Shown here: piece by piece, positions 30,119-38,799 of the stretch
Layout of the letters: each line of letters starts with the position of its first letter
Position numbering within the stretch: the stretch's first letter is position 1
Assembly: GCF_022419205.1 (NCBI RefSeq)
Contig: NZ_JAJOZU010000003.1
Span: 361,864 to 425,863, forward strand
Origin: Thermomonas alba
GTDB taxonomy: Bacteria > Pseudomonadota > Gammaproteobacteria > Xanthomonadales > Xanthomonadaceae
Reading direction: 5' to 3'
DNA length: 64,000 nucleotides
Notes under the pieces: model-generated
The model's input: only the letters and a program-made list of their open reading frames with translations
The model's database searches: none
Told to the model about the DNA's origin: nothing
Made by a program: the position numbers and the translations under genes

Positions 30119-30497
30119 CCACCAGCCGGTGCACGCGCGTCTGCAGGAAATCGTATTCCCTGATCACACCAATCACCTCGGCACGCTGTTCGGCGGGCAG
30201 GCGCTGGCGTGGATGGACAAGGCGGCGTTCATCGCCGCCTCACGCCATGCGCGGCGCACGGTCGTGACCGCGCGCTCGGAACAGGTGGATTTTCGCCGTC
30301 CGATCCGGCAGGGACAGCTGGTGGAAGTGGAGGCGCGGATCATCAGTGTCGGCACCAGCGCAATGCAGGTCGATGTCGAACTGCATGCAGAGGATCTGCT
30401 CGGCGGCGAGCGCGTGCTGTGCACGCGCGGGCGTTTCACCATGGTCGCGCTGGACGCGCAGGGACGGCCGACCGCGGTGCCGCCGCTGCGGCAGTAG
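30108..30497 (+). CDS. acyl-CoA thioesterase (YciA-like hotdog fold)
   Basis: A 129-residue hotdog thioesterase. Key motifs are IVFPDHTNHLGTLFGGQALA (HxNxxGxxFGG) and VVTARSEQVDFRRPIRQGQL, both typical of YciA/BFIT-type acyl-CoA thioesterases. Start ATG 30108 overlaps the nrdB coding end by 11 bases in another frame, so the gene is co-transcribed and perhaps translationally coupled; no RNR link is known for this family. Substrate chain length cannot be read from sequence. Confidence 0.82.
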   Translation: MPSDHQPVHARLQEIVFPDHTNHLGTLFGGQALAWMDKAAFIAASRHARRTVVTARSEQVDFRRPIRQGQLVEVEARIISVGTSAMQVDVELHAEDLLGGERVLCTRGRFTMVALDAQGRPTAVPPLRQ

Positions 30498-30502
30498 CGC
30501 CT

Positions 30503-31021
30503 TCAGTCCGGTAAGCGCAGGCCGGTCAGCTTCCAGCTCAGACCTTCGCGGCGAAACTCGAATACCACCGGTTCGCCGTCGGCGTTCATGACGGTGGCGG
30601 TGAACAGCGAGGGCGACTCAAATCGGGTTTGCGCCTGCGGCAACGGGTCGTTGGGCGTGCCGGCCGGAGTGACGTGCTTGAGCGCGCTGCCCTGCAGCAG
30701 CACGGCCAGCCCGCGCGGCGAGGCCATCGCCTTCACCGCGGGCTCGGTAAAGGCCGCGCTGACCTTGCCGATGGCCAGCGGTCCCGAACGGGACGCGGTG
30801 CGCGCCAGTATGTCGCGCATGATCTTTTCTTCGAGCTGCGGACGCAGGCTGTCCCGCAGCCGCTGGAAATCCACGAACCGCCACAGCTGGTCCTGCTGCC
30901 CGCTGGCCACCAGCCGGCGGATGCCGTTGATCGCCAGCCACGGCCCGGCCGCGACGTAGAGCAGCAGTAGCAGCGCTGCCGCTCCCAGCGGCAGCAACGT
31001 CCATTTGAGGGGCTTACGCAT
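30503..31021 (-). CDS. DUF2939 family membrane-anchored protein
   Basis: A 172-residue protein with one N-terminal membrane helix (KWTLLPLGAAALLLLLYVAA) and a soluble domain of the DUF2939 family: GPWLAINGIRRLVASGQQDQ, LWRFVDFQRLRDSLRPQLEE, and a beta-rich C terminus (FESPSLFTATVMNADGEPVV, FEFRREGLSWKLTGLRLP) seen in the family. Function is unknown. Start at 31021. It faces the thioesterase gene convergently with 5 bases between stops and follows the DUF4785 gene. Confidence 0.76.
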   Translation of the reverse strand: MRKPLKWTLLPLGAAALLLLLYVAAGPWLAINGIRRLVASGQQDQLWRFVDFQRLRDSLRPQLEEKIMRDILARTASRSGPLAIGKVSAAFTEPAVKAMASPRGLAVLLQGSALKHVTPAGTPNDPLPQAQTRFESPSLFTATVMNADGEPVVFEFRREGLSWKLTGLRLPD

Positions 31022-31109
31022 GCCGTATCCCGGAGAAGTGAAGCCACAGCCTGCCCAAATGGCGACGGCCGGGCAAGCCCGGCCGTCGCTTGAGGCGCGC
31101 CTGTCGCCG

Positions 31110-32288
31110 TCAGAAGCGGGCGGCGCGCTCGCGCAGCTCCAGCTTGCCCAGGCGGGACTGGTCGTTGAGTTCCAGCGCGCGCAGCTCGAACGGGGCGCCA
31201 TAGCCGGGCGGCAGGTGCTCGCGCGGGAACTGCAGCACCAAGGTCCCGTTGCCGGCTTCCATCCAGGCCGCGGTATGGGCCTCCGAGACTGGGCGCAGGC
31301 TGCCGTCCGGGGCGCTGGCATACAGCGTGCCGCGGGCCTCATAGCGCCCGGGCGAGGCCACCTGCACCGGCAGCGAGACCTGCAGCCGGCTGGCATCCAG
31401 CGCATAGCTGCCGGCGAGACGGGCGGTGGGCTGCGCGACGGCGAAGGCGGTGCGCGCATCGCGGGGAATCCCGCCTACATCCGAAAACACCTGCAGCTCC
31501 CACAGCCCGGGCACGGCGACCGCGCGGTCGGGCAGGGTGAACGTGGCGGACTGGCTGCCATCCGCATTGGTGCGCACGCCGACTGCCTGGCTGCTGCCAT
31601 CCGGGGCCACCAGCAGCGCGTTGCTGCGCAGCGCGCTCGGGCGGCCGCCGGACGTCGCCGCGATCGTCACCCGCATCTGCTCGCCGGCCAGCGCCTGGCT
31701 GCGCTCGGCGCGGGCGCGCAGCACCACGGGGCTATTGGGTTCGAACACGTGGATCACGTAGCGCCCTTGCGCGCGCGGCACCTGCAGGATTGCCCGCCCG
31801 GGCCCGCTGCCGGCTCCCAGACGCAGCACCTGGGTGCCGGCGCTGGCCTCCATCCCGGCCTGGCGCAGGGCCTGCGCATCGGCGCTGCGGGCGATGCCGA
31901 CCGGACGCCCTTGCATCGCCACCCGGATATCGTCGGCACGCAGGGCGGCCGCGCCGGCCGCGGGGCTCACCCTTACCAGCGCATTGGGTGCCGACATCGG
32001 CAAGACCACGCCCTGTTGCAGCTCGCGTCCTTGCACCGTCAGCCAATACTCCCGGCTCTCGGCCAGGAATGGCGGCGTATTGGTGAGGGCCAGAGTGGGG
32101 TCGAGCGCCCAGGCGAAAGATACCGGCTTGCGCTCGAACGCGCCTTGCGGAGCCGGTAGGGTCACCAGCCGGGTCGGCACCTGGTCATGCCCGCCGGCAG
32201 GCAGCAATGGCTGTGCGGCGAAGGTAGGGGCCGCCAGCAGGATCATGAGCGCGGCCGTGACCGCCGCGCGTAGAAGAGTCGAACGCAT
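31110..32288 (-). CDS. DUF4785-like exported protein
   Basis: A 392-residue exported protein with signal peptide MRSTLLRAAVTAALMILLAA and APTFA processing. The rest is beta-rich, with immunoglobulin-like segments (VVLRARAERSQALAGEQMRV, GLWELQVFSDVGG, VPGLWEL). I place it tentatively in the DUF4785 family; such proteins occur near lipase-like or secreted proteins in xanthomonads. Function is unknown. It is 10 bases downstream of the alpha/beta-hydrolase gene on the same strand, indicating one transcript. Confidence 0.6.
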   Translation of the reverse strand: MRSTLLRAAVTAALMILLAAPTFAAQPLLPAGGHDQVPTRLVTLPAPQGAFERKPVSFAWALDPTLALTNTPPFLAESREYWLTVQGRELQQGVVLPMSAPNALVRVSPAAGAAALRADDIRVAMQGRPVGIARSADAQALRQAGMEASAGTQVLRLGAGSGPGRAILQVPRAQGRYVIHVFEPNSPVVLRARAERSQALAGEQMRVTIAATSGGRPSALRSNALLVAPDGSSQAVGVRTNADGSQSATFTLPDRAVAVPGLWELQVFSDVGGIPRDARTAFAVAQPTARLAGSYALDASRLQVSLPVQVASPGRYEARGTLYASAPDGSLRPVSEAHTAAWMEAGNGTLVLQFPREHLPPGYGAPFELRALELNDQSRLGKLELRERAARF

Positions 32289-32298
32289 CGTCAGGCCC

Positions 32299-33171
32299 TC
32301 ACTTCATGTCGTTGCGGAGGATGGCATCCAGGCCGAAGCAGGCGCGCCGGCTCTGGTTGTGGCTGAGTGGCTCACTGCCGGCCATGCGCGACTTGTCATA
32401 GAACCAGACGCTGCCGGCGGCGGACTGGCTGCTGCAGTTCAGGAAGCCGTCGGAGCAGCTGTCCAGCCAGGCCTGGGTGATTTCCAGACCGACGTTGAGG
32501 GTGTAGCCGCCGCAGTAGCTGTCCGGATCCCAGACCGCGGTTTCCACGTCGGTGCCGACTACGCTGCGGAATGGCTTGGGCAATGATGGCCGGCCTCCGG
32601 TGCCATAGAGATAGTTGGCGTTGTAGTAGGCCATCCAGCTCACCTGCTGCTGGCGCACCGCGTCCGACTTGTAGCCCAGCAGCCAGCCGAGCGAGGTCTC
32701 GAACACGTTGCCGTTGATCACCGCGTCCGCCAGCGGGGTGCCGGCGGAGGAGGGTGCGAGCGCGTTGACCCGCACGATCCGGCTGATGATCGCCGGATAG
32801 CGGCTGTCCCAGGTCGGGTTGGAGAGCATCCAGCGCACGATGTTGCCGCCGTTGGAATGGGTGATCACGATCAGGCGGGTGATGCCCTTGGCGTTGATGA
32901 ACTGGGTGAGCTGGTCGGCCAGGCAGCCGGCGGCGCGGCTGTCCCACATGTACTGGTCGAAGTCGCAGTTGATGACTACGTAGTTGGCGGGATTGGCCAA
33001 CCCGGCGCGGACGTTGTTGACCATCGTCGGCTGCCAGTAGTCGTTGTAGGCGTCGGTCTGCTTGCCGGTGCCGTGCACGAACGCCACGCCGGTGACGTCG
33101 GCGGCATGGGTCAGCGGCGAGAGCAGGACGGCCAGACACAGTCCAAGCGCCGCCAAAGCGGATCTGAACAT
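32299..33171 (-). CDS. secreted alpha/beta-hydrolase, lipase-like
   Basis: A 290-residue protein with a Sec signal peptide (MFRSALAALGLCLAVLLSPL...THA). The fold is shown by VAFVHGTGKQTDAYNDYW (oxyanion HG), the nucleophile elbow VITHSNGGNIVRWML with S106, and a C-terminal His candidate in AGSEPLSHNQSRRACFG. Six cysteines after the signal suggest disulfides and a periplasmic or extracellular site. A true GxSxG is replaced by HSNGG after Thr. A good ggaggttcc ribosome binding site precedes the ATG. The co-transcribed downstream DUF4785-like gene could be a partner. Substrate is unknown. Confidence 0.7.
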   Translation of the reverse strand: MFRSALAALGLCLAVLLSPLTHAADVTGVAFVHGTGKQTDAYNDYWQPTMVNNVRAGLANPANYVVINCDFDQYMWDSRAAGCLADQLTQFINAKGITRLIVITHSNGGNIVRWMLSNPTWDSRYPAIISRIVRVNALAPSSAGTPLADAVINGNVFETSLGWLLGYKSDAVRQQQVSWMAYYNANYLYGTGGRPSLPKPFRSVVGTDVETAVWDPDSYCGGYTLNVGLEITQAWLDSCSDGFLNCSSQSAAGSVWFYDKSRMAGSEPLSHNQSRRACFGLDAILRNDMK

Positions 33172-33305
33172 GGAACCTCCCCAGGCTGGATGCCGCATGG
33201 CCTGCGGCGGGCGTCGTCCCCCTCCCCAGGGTCGTGGACGACGCAGGTCAGAATACGCAGCAGTATGGGAAAGTCATGCCGCAGCGCGGCAAGTCTGGCG
33301 CTATC

Positions 33306-34751
33306 TCAGGTGAGTTCCCGTTCGCGTCGGCGTCCCCACTCTTCGAGCGCATCCAGCCGGGTCTGGATGGCGGCGGCATCGGGATGCTGGGCGCGGAGTT
33401 GCGCGATTTCTGCGAAGAACTGCGGCAAGGTCAGCTCGGACAGGCCGCTGTCGGTGAGCAGGCGCTGGCGGCGGTAGGCATCCCAGGCCGCGCGCTCGTC
33501 GGCATCCAGCGTCTCGGGCCAGTTGCGCGCGCGGTAGCGCAGCAGCAGGGGCGGCAGGCGCGCGTCGCGGAACGCGAAATGGGTCTGTCCAAGCCGCTCG
33601 GGCGGAGTGGCGCGCACCTGCGCCAGCAGGCGCTTGTCGGATGGCGCGATGAAGCCGTCGTAGAGCGCCGCATCGGGGTCGGGCGCGGCCAGCGTACGCT
33701 CGCGCGCATACACCTGGCGAATCTTCTCGGCCAGCATCGGTCCATGCCGGCGCAGGTGCGCGGCGCGTTCTTCCACCGTGGCGGGGTCGATCTTGAGATG
33801 CTCGAAATCCGCTGGACGCAGGTTTTTCCATTCCACCAGCGCCGGGCATCTGTTGGCGTGCACTTCCTTCAGCGCAATCCGCGACTCGCCAGGTGCCAGG
33901 TCTTCCTGCCGCACGTACAGGCGTGCGGCGATTGCGTCGGGGTCGAGCTCGAGCAGCGGCTGCGGATCGCAGGTCAGATCGAACACGATGGTGCGGGTGT
34001 CGTACTGTGGATGGCGTGTAAGCGGCAGTACCGGCGCCGCGCACAGGCGCGAAGCAGGAAATCGCTGCGAGACGTGCAGCACCGGCGTCATCGCTATGGG
34101 GTCGAGCAGGGAGGCGGTATAGCGCTTGTCGCGCAGGCGCAGGGCATAGTCCCACAGCTTGGGCTGGTGACAGCGCAGCCGCCGGGCCAGGCCGATCAGC
34201 GCGCGCACGTCGCTCAGCGCTTCGTGCGCCATGCCTTCGCGCAGACCATTGGCCTCAGCCAGATCCTCGAGCTTGAAGCTGGTGCCCTGACCGTCTTCGC
34301 GCTTTGGCCAGATGATTCCGTGCGGACGCAGGGCGTGCATCAGGCGCAGCACGTCCAGCAGGTCCCAGCGGGAGTTGCCGTGCTTGTATTCGCGCTCGTA
34401 AGGGTCGTGGAAGTTGCGGTACAACCCATAGCGCACGAACTCGTCGTCGAAGCGCAGCGAGTTGTAGCCCACGCTGCAGGTGCCGGGACGGCCCATTTCC
34501 TCGACGATGCGGGCGAATGCAGTCGCCTCGTTGACACCGTCGCGCAGGGCCTGCTGCGGCGTGATTCCGGTGACCAGGGTGGCGCCGGGCGAGGGCAGCA
34601 GATCGTCTGCCGGCTTGATGAAGAAGCTGATGGGCTCCTCGATCGGGTTCAAGTCGGGATCGGTGCGGATCGCGGCGAACTGGGCGATGCGGCTGCGGCG
34701 CGGATCGGCGCCGAAGGTTTCGAGGTCGTAGAACAGGAAAGATGCGGACAT
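33306..34751 (-). CDS. sbcB: exodeoxyribonuclease I
   Basis: A 481-residue 3'-5' single-strand DNA exonuclease of the DEDD family, acting in mismatch repair and recombination. The exonuclease motifs are FLFYDLETFGADP (Asp and Glu), SVGYNSLRFDDEFVRYGLYR, and REGMAHEALSDVRALIGLAR (H and D). The SH3-like and C-terminal helical domains follow (LWDYALRLRDKRYT). Length matches E. coli ExoI (475). The start at 34751 is the ATG of MSASFLFYDLET. The stop of a TonB-like gene lies 8 bases upstream on the same strand. Confidence 0.94.
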   Translation of the reverse strand: MSASFLFYDLETFGADPRRSRIAQFAAIRTDPDLNPIEEPISFFIKPADDLLPSPGATLVTGITPQQALRDGVNEATAFARIVEEMGRPGTCSVGYNSLRFDDEFVRYGLYRNFHDPYEREYKHGNSRWDLLDVLRLMHALRPHGIIWPKREDGQGTSFKLEDLAEANGLREGMAHEALSDVRALIGLARRLRCHQPKLWDYALRLRDKRYTASLLDPIAMTPVLHVSQRFPASRLCAAPVLPLTRHPQYDTRTIVFDLTCDPQPLLELDPDAIAARLYVRQEDLAPGESRIALKEVHANRCPALVEWKNLRPADFEHLKIDPATVEERAAHLRRHGPMLAEKIRQVYARERTLAAPDPDAALYDGFIAPSDKRLLAQVRATPPERLGQTHFAFRDARLPPLLLRYRARNWPETLDADERAAWDAYRRQRLLTDSGLSELTLPQFFAEIAQLRAQHPDAAAIQTRLDALEEWGRRRERELT

Positions 34752-34759
34752 CGCCTGGG

Positions 34760-35401
34760 TCAGCGGTTGGGATCGAACTGGATCGGCACCACGACCTCGG
34801 CCTGCACCGGCTGGCCGTTGCCCAGGGCGGGGCGGAAGGTCCAGCGGCGCACTGCTTCCAGCGCCGCGCGGTCGAGGTCGCGATTCCCGCTGCTTTCCGC
34901 GAGTTCCAGGCGATCCACCCGGCCATCGGGCGCCACCGTCACCCGCACCTTCACGGTGCCGCCGATGTTCATGCGCAGGGCTTCTTGCGGATAGCGCGGC
35001 GGCGGGGCATCGACAGGTACTGGGGGGCTCTGCTCGCTGCCCGCAGCAGCGGCGCTCGCCGGCGGGGGTGAGTTCGGCGTGGATGGTGGGGCCGGAGGCG
35101 CAGCCCGGCTGGCCGGCGGCGGGCTGGCGGCGGGTGCCGTCGAATCGAGCCGTAGCCCGCTGACATTGCCGTCCGTTCCGGGATGGACGACATCCGGCGG
35201 CAGCGGCGCCGGCAGCGCTTCCGGCAGGGTGGCATTGGCCGGGGCATCGCCGGTCCTGTAGAAATCCTTGGGCTGGCGCGCGTTCAGCCAGACCAGTACG
35301 AACAGCAGCAGCCCAGCGGCAAAGGCCAGCGCCACCAGTTTCACCAGTGGCGAGCGCGCGAACAGGAAGCGGCGCGGTGATGGTGGAGCGGGCGCGGTCA
35401 T
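34760..35401 (-). CDS. TonB-like energy transducer protein
   Basis: A 213-residue protein with one N-terminal membrane helix (LVKLVALAFAAGLLLFVLVW), a proline- and alanine-rich periplasmic linker (PPPASRAAPPAPPSTP and similar), and a C-terminal TonB domain: PPPRYPQEALRMNIGGTVKV, then DGRVDRLELAESSGNRDLDR and ALEAVRRWTFRPALGNGQPV. It should contact outer-membrane receptors, but no exbB, exbD or receptor gene is adjacent, so it may be an orphan TonB paralogue. Start ATG at 35401. Divergent from serS. Confidence 0.85.
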   Translation of the reverse strand: MTAPAPPSPRRFLFARSPLVKLVALAFAAGLLLFVLVWLNARQPKDFYRTGDAPANATLPEALPAPLPPDVVHPGTDGNVSGLRLDSTAPAASPPPASRAAPPAPPSTPNSPPPASAAAAGSEQSPPVPVDAPPPRYPQEALRMNIGGTVKVRVTVAPDGRVDRLELAESSGNRDLDRAALEAVRRWTFRPALGNGQPVQAEVVVPIQFDPNR

Positions 35402-35433
35402 GCTGGCATTCTGGCATAGCCGCGCCCGATCGC

Positions 35434-35463
35434 TGTCAATGCCGGGGCGCGCTCGGCGATAAT
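35434..35463 (+). promoter_or_regulatory. putative serS promoter
   Basis: tgtcaa (35434-35439) and gataat (35458-35463) are separated by 18 bases and end 35 bases before the serS ATG. Inspection only. Confidence 0.4.
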
Positions 35464-35465
35464 AA

Positions 35466-36779
<1,314 letters not shown>

Positions 36780-36830
36780 GCGTCCGTGCCTGCCGCACGG
36801 GTCACCACGCGCTTGCAGAGGAGCCCAGGC

Positions 36831-37799
36831 ATGCAGGATCTCAATGATCTCTACTACTTCGCGGCCGTCGTGGATCACGGTGGCTTCGCCGCTGCGGAGC
36901 GCGCGCTTGGAATCCCGAAATCACGGCTCAGCCGGCGCATCAGTGCGCTGGAGGCGGAACTCGGCGTGCGCCTGTTGCAGCGCTCGACCCGTCGTTTTGC
37001 GGTCACCGACGTCGGCCTGAGCGTGCACCGGCACGCGCAGGCGATGCTGGCCGAGGCGCAGGCCGCGCGCGAGGCGGTGGATCGCCTGAGCGCCGAGCCC
37101 CGCGGCAGCGTGCGCGTCAGCGTGCCGGTGTCGATGGCGCAGCAGCAGATGCCGAAGCTGCTGCCGGAGTTCCTGGCCCTGTATCCGAAGGTGCGTGTGC
37201 AACTGGTGGTCAGCAACCGGCGGGTGGACGTGATCAACGAAGGCGTGGACGTGGCCATCCGCGTGCGCAGCAAGCTGGATGAGGATGGCAGCCTGGTGAT
37301 GCGCAGCTTCGGCCAGATTCAGGAGCTGCTGGTGGCCAGCCCGGACTATCTCGATCGTGCCGGACGTCCGCAGGTGCCCGAGGATCTGGCCCAGCATGTG
37401 ACCCTGAGCATTAGCGAGGACGAGGCCCGTCAGCGCTGGGAGCTGCACGGCCCGGATGGCGAGGTGCGCCGGATCGAGCTGCAGCCGCGCATCACCGGAT
37501 TCGACTTTCCGCTGATGCAGGCGCTGGCCGAGAGCGGCATGGGCATTACCCTGCTGCCGGAGACCATCTGCGCCGAGGCGGTGCGCAGCGGGCGGTTGGA
37601 GGTGGTGCTACCGCAGTGGCGGCTGCCGATGGGCATCGCGCATGCGGTGTTCGCGTCACGCCGCGGCATGCTGCCGGCGGTACGGGTGTTCATCGACTTC
37701 CTGGCGGAAAAGCTGCCCCCGCTGCTGGAGGCGGCGCGTTTGGAATGCAGCGACCCCGAATGCCTGCGGCGCCTCGCCGCCGGCCGCAGGCGCGCGTGA
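36831..37799 (+). CDS. LysR-family transcriptional regulator
   Basis: A 322-residue LTTR. The N-terminal winged helix is MQDLNDLYYFAAVVDHGGFA with the recognition part ERALGIPKSRLSRRISALEA. The effector domain runs RGSVRVSVPVSMAQQQMPKL to the C terminus. The SRLSRRIS helix (not SAVSRQI) is shared with the LTTR subgroup that includes PtxR/DmlR-like proteins. The C-terminal tail has two cysteines (LECSDPECLRRLAAGRRRA). Start at 36831 follows a gaggagc site. No divergent target gene is adjacent: serS is upstream on the same strand and tRNA-Ser follows. Confidence 0.88.
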   Translation: MQDLNDLYYFAAVVDHGGFAAAERALGIPKSRLSRRISALEAELGVRLLQRSTRRFAVTDVGLSVHRHAQAMLAEAQAAREAVDRLSAEPRGSVRVSVPVSMAQQQMPKLLPEFLALYPKVRVQLVVSNRRVDVINEGVDVAIRVRSKLDEDGSLVMRSFGQIQELLVASPDYLDRAGRPQVPEDLAQHVTLSISEDEARQRWELHGPDGEVRRIELQPRITGFDFPLMQALAESGMGITLLPETICAEAVRSGRLEVVLPQWRLPMGIAHAVFASRRGMLPAVRVFIDFLAEKLPPLLEAARLECSDPECLRRLAAGRRRA

Positions 37800-37904
37800 G
37801 CGCGGCTGCGTGCGGGCTCTGCCCGGTGCGCGCGGGGTAGCACGCGGGGAAACTGCGGCTGGCGCGTGCAGTCGGCCGCGGTGGCATGTCAAAATCCCAG
37901 GCAC

Positions 37905-37994
37905 GGAAGCGTGGCCGAGTGGTTTAAGGCAGCGGTCTTGAAAACCGCCGTGGCAGCGATGTCACCGTGAGTTCGAATCTCACCGCTTCCGCCA
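37905..37994 (+). tRNA. tRNA-Ser (anticodon TGA)
   Basis: A 90-base class II tRNA. The 7-bp acceptor stem is ggaagcg / cgcttcc with discriminator G and encoded CCA (37992-37994). The anticodon loop cttgaaa has anticodon tga at 37939-37941, and the long variable arm (gtggcagcgatgtcac) and the T arm gttcgaatc are present. It reads UCA and UCG/UCU wobble codons of serine. Confidence 0.96.
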
Positions 37995-38118
37995 TGATCC
38001 GAATCGTATCGGGGGTTTTCAGGGATTTCTGATCGCGGGATGCGGTATCGCCCGCTGGCTTGCTCGCCCGTGCAGGCGCTAGTCTGGGCGCATTCACATC
38101 GTAGCTGGGGGAGCTGCC

Positions 38119-38772
38119 ATGACCATTCGGGTGTTCATCGTCGACGATCATGCGCTGGTGCGGACGGGGTTCCGCCTGATCCTGAGCGCCGAACCCGACA
38201 TCGAGGTGATCGGGGAGGCCGATAGCGCCGAGCAGGCGCTGCCGCAGATTCGCAAGCTCAAGCCAGACGTGGTGCTGTGCGACCTGCACCTGCCCGGGCT
38301 GAGCGGGCTGGAAGTGACCGAGCGGGTGGTGCGCGGCGACTACGGCAGCCGGGTGATCGTGGTGTCGGTGCTGGAAGATGGGCCGATGCCGCGGCGGCTG
38401 CTGGAAGCCGGCGCTTATGGCTACGTGGGCAAGGCCTGCGATGCGGCCGAGCTGCTGAAAGCCGTGCGCGACGTCGCGCGCGGGCGCAAATACCTCTCCA
38501 GCGCGATTGCCCAAGGGCTGGCGTTGGCGGGCCTGCAGGGCGAGACGTCCTCGCCCTTCGATGCGCTCACGCCGCGGGAGCTGGAGATCGCGCTTCTGCT
38601 CAACCAGGGCCTGCGGCAGGAGGCCATCGCGCGCCAGTTGAGCCTGAGCGCCAAGACGGTGAATACCCACAAGACCCGCCTGTTCGAGAAGCTGGGCATC
38701 CGCGACAGCATCGCGCTGGCGCGGATGGTCAGCCAGTACGGGCTGGCGGATCCCGCGCAGGCCGTGCACTGA
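38119..38772 (+). CDS. LuxR-type response regulator, GacA/UvrY-like
   Basis: A 217-residue response regulator. The receiver domain starts VFIVDDHALVRTGFRLIL; the phosphoacceptor is D55 in DVVLCDLHLPGLSG, and the Lys is in GYVGKACDAAELL. The C-terminal LuxR domain reads LTPRELEIALLLNQGLRQEA, then RQLSLSAKTVNTHKTRLFEK. GacA proteins control small RNAs that titrate CsrA/RsmA. It is convergent with rne, whose product takes part in the same small-RNA turnover; co-location is not proof. Start 38119 is preceded by ctgggggagc. No sensor kinase is nearby. Confidence 0.87.
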   Translation: MTIRVFIVDDHALVRTGFRLILSAEPDIEVIGEADSAEQALPQIRKLKPDVVLCDLHLPGLSGLEVTERVVRGDYGSRVIVVSVLEDGPMPRRLLEAGAYGYVGKACDAAELLKAVRDVARGRKYLSSAIAQGLALAGLQGETSSPFDALTPRELEIALLLNQGLRQEAIARQLSLSAKTVNTHKTRLFEKLGIRDSIALARMVSQYGLADPAQAVH

Positions 38773-38781
38773 CGGCCTGCG

Positions 38782-38797
38782 CGTCAGGGGCCTGACG
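38782..38797. other. short hairpin between gacA-like gene and rne
   Basis: A 7-bp inverted repeat, cgtcagg / cctgacg, with a two-base centre, lies in the 27-base gap between the convergent genes. It has no T-run, so a bidirectional terminator role is only a possibility. Confidence 0.35.
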
Positions 38798-38799
38798 GA

